From Strix aluco (taxonomy: Eukaryota > Chordata > Aves > Strigiformes > Strigidae), in contig NC_133948.1 in assembly GCF_031877795.1 (NCBI RefSeq), forward strand, positions 10,028,948-10,092,947: a stretch of DNA of 64,000 bases, read 5' to 3'. Shown here in pieces: positions 11,801 through 26,227 of the stretch. The notes beneath the pieces are model-generated. The model was not told the origin of the DNA. It was given only the letters and a program-made list of their open reading frames with translations, and did no database searches. Within the stretch, counting starts at the first letter, position 1; each line of letters starts with the position of its first letter. Made by a program: the position numbers and the translations under genes.

Positions 11801-14800
11801 CTTACTAGGAACATATAAAGTTTCTCTAATAGCTTACATGCAAATTAGATTTGAAAATCACTGATGTTTAAGAGCATACAAGGAAAATGGACTTCTGGGA
11901 AGAGATGACATGGTAATTGGTCTAATAAAAATGTTAGGACACCCCACAGACCCTGTCATATAGCTGGTTTTAGACAATTATAGCTTATACAATGCTAAGA
12001 AAATATATTTCTGTTACCATTAATCCATCAGCCTCATGGCAACTATTTTAATATAGTTAGCTGTTTAAATAAACAATATATGAAAGATAAAATGAATGCT
12101 ACAGATGTTTAACTTCTGTCTTTTCTACAAGCAGTACAGGTGTGCAGACCATATGTTATACAAACATATCCAGTCTTAAGTTGAAAGAAGTGGAGATGTG
12201 ACTGACCTGTTCATAAATACACTGACACTTTAGTGAAGACTTTGGCTACTGAGAATCTCGCTATAAGGGGAAAGCAAAAAAAAAGTTAGCTAATTGATTG
12301 TAAAACATTTTCAGCTTGTTAATATTTTCTCCTCCTGAATTGGTCCATACATACCATACAAGTTAAAATCCTGGCTACATTCAGGAGGCATCTCTTGTCA
12401 AGTATAACCAGTGGGTCACTTGGATTTTTTCAGAGGTGAATCAGAACACAGGTTTCCTTAGTACAGCTATGCTCGAGGAAAAAAAAATAGATACCTATTT
12501 TGACTAGGAGGATTGACTTCCTGTGCTAGCCAGCCCATTGTTTACAGGGCAGGGTAAAACTTCAAGGCATCACACTGTTCTCTAGAACTATATGAAGACA
12601 GGTATTATTAAAGAGCTTATTCTTTTTTGCAATGTCAAGATGACTACACAAAGTAAAAAGTAATGTTTGCCACACAAATTTTCTGTCAGAGAAGGGCAAA
12701 AATAAAAGCTTTTATTGTAATTACTGAGTCTAGTGTAACTCTGAGAAAGAGACTGAAGAGAACAGTAGTAACATGAAGAAAATATAGATGCTCTTTAACT
12801 GTCAGAACACAGGATTGTGCACTATAACTTGACACAGCAGGCAGGCCTAACTGATGGATTTCTTGTTAACAACTCATCTAAAAAGTGTCTAAAAAGATTG
12901 CTGGAAGGAGAAGATACAGAGCAACCCTGTCTTCCTGTCCTGCTCACTGGGATTTTTACTGTAGTAAATTCACTGTGGTAGCTGCTAGAGCTGCCTCTGC
13001 TGTTTTATTACTTACAGTGCTACACGTGGTTCTGTAAGATTAACCCAAGGGCCCTATTTGCCACCCTTTAATTTTTCCCTCTTCTTAATCTTTCCTTCTT
13101 TCTTTTCCTCAAGCCACTTAATTCTGTAAACCCACAGAGAATGCAACTGAGTCTAAAGACTAGTTTTAATCAGAGTAAAGAAAGAAGCATCACTGATTTT
13201 TATTTTTCTCGATCAGATTAGCTGTAAGAGTTTCATTGTGGGTTGGAATGATTTATATATGAATTCTGTACCCTAACTACTAGATATTTCTGGTTTGTTT
13301 GTTGTTTTTTTCTTTTTTCTCCAATGCTATCTCAGTAACTAAGTGAAAAGCAAACAATCCTCTTAAAGCTGCTGAAGGATTTAGAGACAAAATAGCATGT
13401 AACATTTTCTTCAACCGGGAAGATGTGCCTGGTACTGTACTGGCTCCATCTTGTGGCTGAAACTGTACTGATTTTTTTAGAACAGGTTGAATCTTCTTAC
13501 CATCGTCCTTATATAAATATTGACAAATAAATGTGTGAACTTCCTTTATAACTTTTAGAACAAATGGGTCGAATGTTTCTGGTAATAGAGAAGTAGGGAG
13601 ACTGGATAAACACGAGATTTTCTCAAGCAAGCATTGCCTGTTTCCCTGGGTAACACTATCAGTCACGGTATTTGATTACATCCTCCTCCTGACTGTTAGA
13701 GAAGCCTCAGCCAGGCATAGTGAGAACAAGCGTCTGTCAGCACTTTTTAACTCCAACCTGCAGCAGTGTTGCTGTTCACTATTAACTAGGTGTGGCCAGG
13801 GAAGTAACTTGTCACTTACCTTCAAGAATTGCCTAGAATTTCTACCAAAACATAGTGGTTTTTATTTTGGCAGCATTTTTTTTTCATCTCTAAAACAAAT
13901 ATTTTTCAGGTGGTTGTCATTAAATAAAATGCTAGCATTTGAATAGAAGGAAAAAGCAGATACCTTTCAGTTAAGCTCTTCCTGCCATCCCTGAACTAGA
14001 AGTGTATTCAGTAACCGCCCCGATTTGACTGCTTGACCACCAAAACCATGAACTCGGCATAGGAAATGCCGGGCAAAACACACAGCAGAAATTGCAGAAA
14101 TTACTTAGCTCAGCAAGTCTCTTGGTCATATCCCAGTTATGTAAGTTCATATTTTGGTGTATAGCATAACTACATATTTTCTTCAGACTGCAAAAAAAAG
14201 TGTTTCACTTTTAGCACCTTCAGTCTTGGCAGCAGGAAGGCAGTGAGCTAAACAGGGTATGCTAGATTTTCTGTTCTGTTGTATATCAGCTTGTATTTAC
14301 TGGATAGAGCTTCTAACAGTCACGTTAGAAATTGCATTCATCACTCTAAAAATATTCAGAGATGCAAGATTGCAGAGATCAAGAGAATATAAATTATGTT
14401 CCCAGAAACTGGTACAGCGTTGGTTACTGGGTACGCGACAGGACGAGGCTAGCTGCACACATATTTTGGCAGTCTTAATATGAAAGATATATCCCTGATC
14501 CATGTGACATGGAAACAAAGAAAGTGCCTGTTTCCAAGGAGTCACAGGCCCCAGCAAAATATGCCTGGCAAGAACAGTCTCTCTTGCCATGTCACGTAGA
14601 GCATCCACGATATCCAAAGGGGAGTGACAGAGCAGCCTTACCTTGTAATGTAAGTGCCAAGCTGGAGCACATTCCATATCTAGAATTCTAATTTATATCC
14701 CCTGCAGACGTGCTCAGAAATCTGAAAATAAATGCATGTTTGCAAGACTGACACATAGTGAGTTAATAGTATCAAAGTCTTAGTCTTTCTGCAGTACATC

Positions 14801-16758
14801 ATATGCGTTTCATAAATCAAATTTGCTCATAGCTGCGCTACAGTTTTATATGAAGAATTCCTTACTAGATTTTGTACCAAGAAAAAACATTTGCATTAAA
14901 TAAGCATGTCACTTTGTCAGAAGGCACTATGCACACAGTACCTACACGCTGTGCTCTATACTGTGCCGTACAGCTACTGAATGCTTATTCTGTACTGACA
15001 TCTTTGTCAAAATGTTTTCTGAGCCTGGCACAGTCACCAGCGTAGCTTGTAGCCCAGTGAGGCAGCACAGGGAAGAGGATGGGAGAGGAACGGGGTGGCC
15101 GGGCTGTTGCAAGCACAGCATGGTTAGCACTTTATGTGACTGGAACAAGGGTGGGAGGAAGCTATAAAAGTCTATCTTACATCTGCTCGCGACAGCAGCA
15201 TCCAGCACCACACATCAAAGTTACCAGGCGTATGTCATAGTATTACTTAAAATAAAGGCAGAGGTAATGCTGCTTCACGTTCTGCAGTGCGCCAGGACAG
15301 AAAGTTGACTGGTAACACAGGGATGAAATGCAATGTTGCAATGGCATCTCAGTCAATATCTGAGTTTTGGAGAGGGTGGCGCTCAGGTGTATCTTATCCC
15401 CACTGCCTACGGGTCACAGCTTTCAGCATCTTTTTCTGCATTAGCATGTACAAAAAAAGTTGTGTTGATGCTGGCATACCAGGCAAAGTAACTGGCAAAG
15501 GTGCGCTTGCCCTTTGATTTTTTGTTACACTTGTCCTTTGTTTTCTTGAAACCCATTTTGCATCCTGGATTTTGGTATCTCCCTGGTATCTTTGTCAAGA
15601 CCCTGTTCAGCCACCCTTTTCTGCAAGCACTTCAAAAATATCCACGTTCCTGTGCCTCATTTCTGGGGTATCTCAAACCTTTAGGCTCTAAAAAAAAGTC
15701 AGCCGAGACCTCTGCCTGGCTCAGCGAGGCACAGGCTGGGCCCAAAGCTGCTGCTCTGGCAGGAGCACACAAGCACAAGTCAACGTAACTCACATTCAAT
15801 CAGAAAAGTGATATCTACTCTTCTGTCCGCTCAAAGACTCACAGAGCAGCTAGAGTGCCTAGCTGAGCAGGGTGCGAAGCAGCGCGTGGGAACCACTGCA
15901 GAGCCTTCAGAGTAACTGTTGGAACCAGCAAGATCCCCCGAGCATTAGCATCCAGAAACTTCCTGCAAGACACTTTGCTTCTGCTACAAACAAGATCCTG
16001 CAACCCCTTGGATATTATTACAAGAGAGAAATAGAGTCACATATAAGCAGGGGTTTTAAAACACAGCAACAGTTTAGTAAAGTTAATTTTTCATGTTATC
16101 AAGGTACAATACTGTTTTCTCCCAGTCCTTTATCTTGAATTGCTCCTTTGATACTTATATCAGTATGTATGAAGAGGGGTGGACGGGTACGGAGACAGGA
16201 AGAACAGATTGTACAAAGTTTGACAATCATAACCAGCATAATAATCGTCATTAATATTTCTATTAAGAAAGTACCTGATGCTTCACCTTGCTCCTGTGCT
16301 TCATGCCCCAACACGGTGGTGTGCTTTATTCGTAGGTGGTTGGAATTGCTTGGACCCACACCAGAAACCAGGGAAAAAAGGAAGAATGATCAAACCAGTC
16401 CCTACACAACAAAATTTTCTTTTAATTCTCATTTCTACTGCCTTGACCAGTCATACTGCACACCCACTGTGAGACTCAGCCTGCTTAAAAAAAACAACAC
16501 ACAAAAAAACCCAAACCCAAAACAAAAGAATCCCCAAACCTATCACGTAAAAACACAAACCATTCACTTACAGTTTCAGAGGTATGTTGATGCTCTAAAC
16601 TGTCGCTAGGTTAGCCTCTGGAGCTATAATTCTAGAGGATTTATATGATATCTTTCAGAATGCTCTAGGTATTATTGATCTTGCTCTTTAATGATCATGT
16701 TTAACTGTCGCTCAGCGAGGTTTTTATTTATATAAACTATATTCATGGCAACTTTCCA

Positions 16759-16772
16759 CCAGCAGATGGCAC
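16759..16772 (+). promoter_or_regulatory. CTCF-like core motif
   Basis: CCAGCAGATGGCAC fits every position of the core CCASYAGRKGGCRS. It lies in the intergenic interval between the putative YPEL1 promoter and MAPK1, where an insulator or loop anchor would be plausible. Motif match only. Confidence 0.45.
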
Positions 16773-19700
16773 GAGTACAGACCATAATCATGTTCTACAA
16801 TGACTGGAATAAGCAGGAGAGCTTTGAAGCACATAGGCCTGAGCTACGGTTATGCTTTTCCATGTCCTTTAACATCTTTTCTTTGGGTGTTCATGGAGGC
16901 AAGGTTTCTAGCGGGAGGCTGAATAAAAAGTATTATTACATCTTTTCTAGGGCCAATTTTATCTGTGTCGTTTTTCCTCTCTGGAGACTATATAGCCCTG
17001 TTGCTGAAAAATTTGACCTGCGGACAAAATTAATAGTGACTGTTACACAAAACGGCTTTTGATTTCTAGAATATAGATTGTCTTTATGTGTAAAATCTAG
17101 TGCTTGAAACGTGCAAGGGGTAGCACAAGAGGAACGAAAGCTTAGCCTGAGAGCAGGAACAGCCCAAACTAGGGTGGTGCCGGGAAGGGCAGCCTGCGCA
17201 GCAAGGCGGGGTTCATTGTTTGCACCTCTGCGGCAGCTGAAGGCTCTGTACAAAAGTGAGTTACATCCTTTGCTCCCAACATGTTCCAGTCAACACAGAA
17301 AAAAGGATGTTGTGAGGGGTAGCCGCCCTGTATAGCCCACAGGCAACGTAACTGAAGTATGGATGGAAACAAAAGTGAAAGGGTAAATTCCATGCCTAAA
17401 TCTTTGACTTTATCACTCTATTTCTTAAAACCTGCAAAAACTAGCAGGGTAAGGTATAAGCAAGTAAGAACTAAAGATCTACATTCTCCACCTCTTCATT
17501 GCTGTCAGCAGGGGTTGCACCAGGTGACCCTCAGGGGTTCTTTCCATTTTTCTGCAGATACCCGCATTAGCTTGGCCTACCATTGACAGAAGCTAGCGTA
17601 TAATTAATTACAAAGAACTACAGAAAGTTCGCATGATGGACAGCTAAGGCCAGGCATTAACCTGACCCCAGCTCAACCTTTGAGTCTGCAAGGACTGAAG
17701 AAAAAAACCAAGAAAACAACTGATTACAGGAGACAACAAATGGAAAAAGGGAAAAATTTTTGCAAGAGGATAGCAGGTAGCGCACCTCTGACTGCAGCTG
17801 TTACTGCCTGAAGAAGACAGGGCACCAGGTTTATTCAACATCTGGGCTGCTGTAATAAGCCAACATGGCATCGGAAAAACCACCCAGCAGCATCGTAACT
17901 TCAGCTGACTACCAAGCCCGGGAAGCTGACAGCCTGTGGTTTAGGCATCAGCCAGAGCCAGGAACTGGGTTTATAGGAGAGCATGAGCTGGGTTTGCATT
18001 ATCTATTTTCCTCCAGCTTTTGGATATTGGCTAGCTCTTCACTGCCTAAGGAGGTGCAAAGGGTATACGGATGTATTTATTATCCCTGAACAGGCTATAC
18101 AGAGAGTTTGTAATTTTTACTAGTTTACCTGAAGATGATTTTATTCTAAAGACATTCCAGGGCATGGAAGGGTGCACTCCAAAAGAAAGGCAAATAAAGT
18201 TTCCCCCTGCTCCATATTCAAGTACAGTTGGCAGGATCCCTGAAATGCAGTCACACTGCTTTTCACAGTGAAAATTACTAGGTGTTCAAGTGATTCCTAC
18301 ATTCAAGTAAAACCAAAATATACACATGCAAAATTTCAATAATGTAACACAAAAATGTCATCATGAATCCATTCTCAGTGCAAGTGAATGCCACGGCAAG
18401 ACTTAAATATCCTGAATAAGCACCTTAAGAGCTGAAATGGGCTCTCCTGGTTAATTAATTGCTATCTTTGTTTGAGGTGGTGTGTGGCAATTTGTGGATA
18501 GAAATGTTTATACAAGAAATGCCACGGGCTTCGTTGTTGCTGCCCACCTCTACCCACAAAAAACGCCTGGGTTATAATCACCACCTTCAGACAAGCTCGG
18601 TTGCACACGCAAATTTCATCCATTCAGGCACATTGCTTCCAAGACATTTTTGTTTTCTAGTACCTGGGTTTTTTTGATCAGAGATTCCATTCAATAGCTA
18701 TCATGGACATAACATTTTATTCTGAAAAGGGTTGCATTTGTTTGGAGTATGTTTATTCTTTGAACTGTTTAGTTTAAAATGCTTGCCGTAAATAAACTCA
18801 ATTACCCCTTACGGTAAGAGGCCACAAGCTCCTGCTTTGAGAAGCTGTTTGATCCATGTTAAGTGGAACTGTTTCCAGATAAATGTTTTCATGTGGTGTT
18901 TGCCTCTTAATTCACTTAAATACCTTGAAAAGAATCAGGCTCCCAAAGACTGTATGTAATAGTTGCAGGGAAGGAGATTTAAAGGGAAGAATAAGGTGAA
19001 GAATTACAGGAGCGATTGAAAGCTGAGAAGCAGAAATATTATCCTATCCAGTCACTGAAAGTAATGAGCAACACTGAAAGGTCATTTCTTTCTCCCCCGA
19101 CTTTAAAGGATTGATTTGAATGGAAAGCAATTTTCTTAATTACTTAATAAAAGCATGAAGGGAAAGTGTAGTCAAAAACACACACATTAATAGAGCCACT
19201 TTGATCAGACCAACTACGACTGGCAGTATCTGAAGCATGGTGATGATGGAGTCTGGCCCAACTGTTGGCTGTCCCCATCTTGAAAGCGGAGGGCAAATCA
19301 TTTGTTCTTTGCTCATTTATTTGGCACTATTTAAGCGCTGAACACAGCTAAGGTTATCAGACAGCACCACATAGCATTTTTTGGCTCACCAGTTGCTTTT
19401 AAAAAGAGCTACAACTCTCCTTCTTTGCTTTTCCCCTCCTGGGCAGTTTCAGGAGAGCTCCAGACTGGATGTTGTGCAAGGGCCGCGTGCCTGTCACTGG
19501 ACCTCTGCAGCCCGGCCCTTCAAATAACAGCACTGGCACTGCAGATCGTTACAACAATTATTTTTAAAAATAAATGCACAAAATGCTTGCTAAACCTGAG
19601 CAGTTTTCTAAAAACAGTTTCTTCCAAATCAGCATGCTCTTCATGACTGTCGCCACAATACACAAGGAAAGCAAAAAATCTGTTCTGATTTATCTCTCTG

Positions 19701-22700
19701 TCAACTCCATTGTACAAAACAAGCATAGGCAAAGGTGCTTGCCAAGGTTTTTATTACTGTCTCACGAGGAAGTGTCATTTGCCTAGCAAAACACTCAGCT
19801 CCATAATAACTACCAACAGTTCTCACCAAAAAAAAAATAAAATTACTGATTTCAGTATTGTAGTGAATGTTGCTTCCAGGGGAACTGAGAGAAACAGAGT
19901 GGAAGAGGGAGGAAAATCTGATCAGTCACAGACAAGGCATCGACAAGCAACATCACTGAGTCTGAACCGCCAGGCAGCGCCGGGGGATGCAGCCCGAGGG
20001 CCAGGAGCCCTGCAGGGGCATGTCCCAGGCCGTGCCCCAGCAGGAGGAGCTGCAGGGCCGGCGGGTTCCCCACAGCCCCCCCCCGCCTGGGCGGGGTTCC
20101 GAGAGCAGCCTCCTGCCGTGGTGTGGAATCGGGGGCTGGCTTTTACCTCTGCACGCAGAAGGCGGCTGACTGCAGCTCAGGTAGCGGGGAACAAGTGGCT
20201 GATCTCTCCAGCACTGCAGAAAATTCAGCCATTGGAATATTTTCTTAAATTATTCCATAGGACTAAAACATTCATCCCCAAAGAAAAGGCATGAAAACCC
20301 TCAAACACCAGGTTTTATCTACTGCTACACCGACCAATGACACCCACAACACATGGATACACGAGGGCAAATTGTTCTGAAGAGCTTAACATCTGACTGC
20401 TAATTAGATCTTCTCAGGACTGTTTCCTAGAAGAGAAAGGGACTATTGTGCATAAACACATCCCCAGCTCCTGGCAGTGCCGGCCGTACCTCTCCTGCCT
20501 GCACACCCCTGGAGGCAGCCGCGCAGCATTTGTTGCTCCGCTTCTGTCAGCATGCCACGAAGGGAACACAGCAGAGCAGTGTATCTGTTTTTTTTAACTA
20601 AAACACAGCACTTTGTGTTCTCTGCACAGGTCAGACCTCTTCCACTTTTTTCCACCAGCCTCTCACTTGGATAGGAAACAGTCCTTTGCTAGAGCCGATA
20701 GGCTCCAAGGACAAAACACTACCACAGCAATCAGCTTCCAGCCGTAAATAACCTCACGTTCTCCACTTGCTTTACAAATTGTTAGAGATATTTACATAAA
20801 AATGTATTATTGCTCCACTGACAATGTGTTTGACGTGTTGATTTGCTGTCATCTAGCAAATAATGTTGCAAAGTTACTGCTTTGAAATAATTGCTGTCAA
20901 TGCTGTAGTTGCCTGGAACTTGTTACTAGGACCAGATTGCTGTGGAGGCTGGTCACAGCGAAAGGTTTCTTGTAAAAGGCACAGACAGCAGCTTTATAAT
21001 CTCTAAGTGCAATATATAGGTCCTTCAGGAGAGCACAGTTAAGATTTACAGCTAAGGTAATGTCACACATTTACCGAGCAGCACCACAAATAACTTGACC
21101 ATGTGTTTACAGTAATTTTATTTACAAGTTACCACATGACACCTGTAGTACTACAGTTTTTATAACACCATTAGCAGTAAAATAAGTCACATCTAAGAAG
21201 AGTAGGAGGCAGCAGAGAAAAATGTGCGCAGAGAATGCAGAAAAGCTGTTCAGCTATAACTGAAAGTAGGTATTTTTCTACAGACTGAAAGCGAGGAGGA
21301 ATATACACGTCGAGACGAGCAAGTTCTTCAGCCCTGTTAGTTCTACAGCATTAAAATTTTTGTACAGTGACACTTTAGTATGATGAATACTACACACTAG
21401 CAGTCAAATGCAAGTGGCGGGGAGATAACGGTCTTAATATCTTGCCCTTTTGAGCACCCAGAAAGGAAAAACAAAGCTTCCATCTTTGAAGGGAAAGTTA
21501 TCCAGGGCTGGTTTACTTGCAGAGCCAGTAGTGCAGAATTGCTACTGGGGGGGCAGGAGGGACAGAACTTAAGAGTTCCCATGCACTGCATATTGCCTGC
21601 GTGGTCTTATCTGGTCTCGAGTTAAGTAGCAGGTGAGCAAAACCAGTTGCAGCATTCCGCAAGTCTTTTTACAGTGCTGTGATCTAATAAGGCTGAGCAT
21701 AGCTTAGCAGAATCCCGAAATCAAGCAGAGAAAAAAAAGCCCTTCCGCTCTCTTATAATCCTTGGCTCTAACGATGCTGGTGCTGAGCCTGGGCCTTTCT
21801 CAAGAGGAAAATGTGGAGGAGCAATTCCGGAGAAACGCTCTAGATCTAGATGTATTCTGATGATAAGACTCAGAAGAAAATAAGCTTAATGCAGCATCAG
21901 ACGCAACCCTTTTCTGCTTCAAAGTACAGCAGCAGCTTCCAGAAAGCAGACAAGTATTATTCAGGACTGGTTTTTTTTTTCCCCCCAGACATCTTTAATA
22001 GCCTGGAGCAACTGTCAATGCACACAATCCATGCTAGTGGCTGGAAAGACAATGAAAATAAAAGCTGCACAGTAATAATTATTTCCACTACTAACTACAC
22101 ACAGGATATATTGCTTTTGGTACAGTGCCATGTATTGTCACAAGAAGAAAACCAGTGATTAAGTTGAGCACACATGAATTACGCAGACCTTTGCCATGCT
22201 GGAACAACAGCGTATTATACTTCGAGAAATGTCACCAAGTCAGCTGTAAAAACAGCTTAATACAATTCTCTTAAAATACCAAACACACTCTCAAAAACAA
22301 GTTTATAAATTAAGTATAGCTACAAAAGAATGCTTAAGAAATGACCACAGTTTTTTTTCCTTAATCCCCACACCTTTGCCTGGAGTGCTGCGCTTATGCT
22401 GCATGTGAGACCAACCACAGAATTAGAACATGTAGCTGTCGTGACATCAACAATATGCATTTAAGTATTTTTGAGTGTGTAAGCTGGCCTGCAAAAATTT
22501 GTGTTCCCTCCACATCTGTGGCATACCTATTCAAAAAGCCTGCAAAAGTATATACATGTACAAAAACTAACAAAAAGCTTTTTAAAAACACAGAATGCAG
22601 TAAAAAGTCTGAAGTTTGAACTCTTGAGTCTATGATGTCTCAACTACAAGTTAGAATATTTGTGAGTTTTAACACTTCCAGGAACATAGAAAGGTTTTTT

Positions 22701-25700
22701 AGTCAAAATTACCTTTTAAGTACTAGCTATTGAAATTAAAGGTGAAGTAGGAGAAAGGCTTGACTAAAAAATCTTCCAGCACACTTACAATATAATCAGT
22801 TCAGTGAGTCTCAAGTGAAAATACTGAATATTCAACATTTTTGCATTTGCAGTTTTAAGGCAGAAAAACATCTTCAGAACAAGCCATTTAGTCCTGGATC
22901 TAACAAAAAAAGAAAACCAAAACCACCCACCCAACAGAAAACCCTAAAAGGTGCATCTCAAGTCTTTTAGTAATAGCAAATTTTAAAAATTCCTATGGCA
23001 TTCTTTTACAGCTTTGGGTTTTATTATTTTTTTTCTAGAAAAGCCTGAATTTTGAAATAGTTTTCAGACATGCTGAAGCATGCATCATGGCTAGAGAGAC
23101 TAAACTTTTCCATTGTTATTTCTGGGTTGTGTATTCAAGGTCAGCATTAAAATCGTAAGGTGGAATTAACAGATCACTCTACTGTGCGACGCCTTAGCTG
23201 GCGCCATCCTGGGCACTGCAGTGACTGGCCGCAGGAGAGGAGCTGCTCTGCGCTCCGCAAGTTTCCTCCCCAAAGCCAGCGGCCGTAACCAGGGCCCAGC
23301 TCTGTGAAGCACAGCTGTGTCCTTGGCTCAGCTTTACAGAAGGAGAAAAACAAAAATTCAAACAAAAGTTAAGCCGTGAGACTGTAGATAATCTACAGCC
23401 AGGCAAGATAAAGAAAAGTAAGAAGTGAAATCATTGAGCCAGTCACAGTAGACAAAGGACTTTGAAGAAAAATACCAACATGGAAAATGTAAAACCCTGA
23501 GGAAGAGAAGTGTCACTGGAAGACAGTAACTCAGCAAGATCAAGGGTCAGCCCAGTCCAAGCAGCAAAGGAAGGAGACATGGAGGAGTATTTTAGTCGAG
23601 AGCTTATATAGTTGAGTGTCGCGCAAACTCACAGAAAGATTCACGAGATAAATTAAAGCATTTTTTAACTCCTTATTTTTAGATAAGAAAATGCTGCAAA
23701 CCCACCACGATGTCAGGGTATTTCTTGTTCTTTTCTGGGAGATCAGAAACAGAATACTTTAGGGCTTCTTTTTTCAGCCTCCATGTACAAATGTAAGCTA
23801 CCTCTGTACCAAGTAAAATGAAAAGCTCAAAGGATCGCACATTACCACACTAAAAAGGGAAGGAACTTAAGGAAAATGGGCTCTGTGTGTTGAAAGATGA
23901 GGGGCAGTTTTAGGGAAATAGAGGAAGCTTTCAGTATTCACAAGGTATTTGAAGATTTAGAGTCAAAAAGAAAAGTTTGAACTAGGGACTGTTGGGCTTC
24001 AGGCAGAAGTTCCCAAGAGCAACATGCCACATCTTAGCCAAATGCATCATTCTTTGCTGTTCCTTATGTCTATTTTAACATTGCCTCCCCAGAAACCCAC
24101 AGAGTTACCACATCACATGCTGTGCTTCCAACGGGAAGAGTCTCAGGAGACCTTCCAGCCTTCTTGCTTACCTCTTCACTGCATCTACATCAGTTTAACT
24201 AACGGGATCAGTAATCTGTTGTTTGTCATCAGAAAGCTCACGAGTCCTATAGAAGAAAAATTGTGGAACAACTGGAACTTGTTTAGACTCAGTTTGAACA
24301 GGAAGACAAAGAGAAAAGTAAATTGTCAATAACAAGATATACTGAAAAAACAGGCAGAGTTCTGGAAAACACCTGAAGGAAAATCATCAGTGTAACTTCT
24401 AAAGGGGAAGATAGAGGGGTTACAGAACAATTCTGGTATCTAACTTCCAAGATTGGCCTTCACATGAACACTGCACGAGTGGGGCCCCATTCCTGATGGG
24501 GGACATGAACACCGGCCACCTCTTGCACCCGGCGGAGCACCAGGATGTTGTTTTGCAGACTCACCAAAGCCACCTTCGGAAACAGAGTTCAAGCTCTAGG
24601 ACTCTCCTGAAGCCAGCTGAAGAGTTTCACATGTGGTGAAGACACATCAGAGCAAGATAACCATCAACAGACATGTACTGATGCACTGAAGTTTCTAAGT
24701 CTTCTACACACCTCAAATGTTTTCCTTATTTTTCAAGCTTGTCAAGCATTAGGTATATGCAATGTACTAGAAAGAATAACTGAAATTGAAATCTGCATCT
24801 TTGGTCCGCAGAGGAAGTCCTGGGGTCAGAGCTCTGCAAAGCTTGGTGCCATCAAACCTACACTAGTATCTCTTCCAAAAAAGGGGGCCTGTACTCAAAA
24901 GTAGTTCCTTGCAAGCTGTCATGAGTATTTGAGCACACTGTCTGCCCCCGCATGGGCAGCTCAGCTTCCAGAGCACCGGGGGGCTCCCACTGAAACAGGC
25001 CAGCCCACACAAACCACAAGCCCGCACCCAGACCCAAGCACCCATCTCTACAGTCTTTGACTCCAACAGTTTAAGAGCGCCCACTATACTTGAAGCTTAC
25101 AGATAGAGAGGATCAGTGTCCAGTTCTGGTGAAATACAGGAAATACGCATGATATTTCAAAGTAACCCTACTTAAACAAGGATTACAAGAGCATTAAGTC
25201 AGTCAGTAGCTTGTCAAAACCTCCACTGAGACGAGCTGCAGCGCAGTTACACCTTGAAGCAACCACTGAAGTACATGCTGTTGTGAAAGCAGCGTTCTGC
25301 TAGGGGGAACAGAGGAAGCGAGAGGCAGCTACAGCCAAAGTAAGAACACTCATAAACCTATCTATGGCAAAAACTAAATTCTGTAATATTCTGGGGAAAA
25401 AATGACACACTCTGCTGTGAAAGCCAAAGAGGGGATGGAGAGATTAATTTGGACAAGCCACTCCTCAGAGTCTTTACAGACCTGTCAGTTACAGCTAAGC
25501 TCTCTTTAGTTTCAGGTCACATTTTCTATTTTTATATTATTTAGAGAAGTTTCTAGCTGCCATTATCCAACTACATCTTTTAAGAGTTCAGTTCTTTGGC
25601 ACAGTCTGATTCTAGGCTAAAAAAAATTTTAAAAAATTAATTAAAAGCCCATTACAGTGATGTAAGCTTACTTGCAGTGCTCCCAGAAATCACATTTCAA

Positions 25701-26221
25701 ACCCTTGGCCTGAGAAGAACCTTTTTGTAGTAAAATGAAAACATTTGGTCTCTAAGGATTGCTCAAGCAATTATTTTCAAGATTTCATGGGAACAGTGCG
25801 ATAGCTACATGAATATCAATATAAAGAGTGTCAAAAAGCCTGTGAATCATCAGATACACTGGAATCTATTTGCATTACTCTGTGTGCAACAGTTCAAAAT
25901 ACTGATGATTTCATAACTTTCTTGCACCAAAGATAAAAGATTTCCGCCTGTCTATAAAGAAACTTCACCTGTGGTTTTTTGGATGGCTTCCCTAATTTAA
26001 TTTCAAGCTGGTTTAGTCATACAGTGGAACAAACACACTTGAGTATTTACAAATAGGCTGCTCACTACTGCAGTGTTCAAGTGACAGCCATTTTTTAGAT
26101 AAGTCAATGTAACACACCTCAGTGTATTTATGGTTTATAAAACAGCAGGTCATTTTAAAGCAAAATTCCATTCATTCTATATACGCACAGTACTATGCTG
26201 ATTTGGTAATACAGGGACACA

Positions 26222-26227
26222 ATTTAA
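26222..26227 (-). terminator. Candidate distal polyadenylation signal ATTAAA for MAPK1
   Basis: Minus-strand CATTAAATTGTGTCCCTG contains the common variant hexamer ATTAAA, followed by a T/G-rich stretch. The same hexamer and flanks occur in the human 3' UTR as I recall it. Another ATTAAA lies at 26001-25996, so the actual end is undecided. Confidence 0.4.

Larger units (their letters stand above)
5053..26194. other. Intergenic region between the CpG island and the MAPK1 3' end
   Basis: About 21 kb without a recognisable protein-coding gene, RNA gene or transposon of known family on either strand. Most open frames are short and several of the longer ones begin with GTG or TTG rather than ATG. 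Contents noted: long-stem inverted repeat 6506-6602, T-run at about 7254-7278, CTCF-like motifs at 8862-8875 and 16759-16772, an A-rich tract at about 16484-16560, and GC-richer patches at about 19960-20180 and 23185-23300. The rest is unremarkable AT-rich DNA; a lncRNA or enhancer would not be visible by eye. Confidence 0.7.

Noticed and set aside
13280-13666. 128-codon open frame on the minus strand in the intergenic region
   Set aside because: It opens with GTG, not ATG, has only one late Met, resembles no family I know, and I saw no convincing splice sites bounding it. It is likely a chance open frame, although long for AT-rich DNA.
16484-16560. A-rich tract resembling a retroposon tail
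   Set aside because: No SINE, LINE or retrogene body is recognisable next to it, so it is left as low complexity.
19710-20294. 194-codon plus-strand open frame across a GC-rich patch
   Set aside because: It starts with TTG, and the Gly/Ala/Pro-rich middle simply reflects the GC-rich patch at about 19960-20180. No domain is recognisable.
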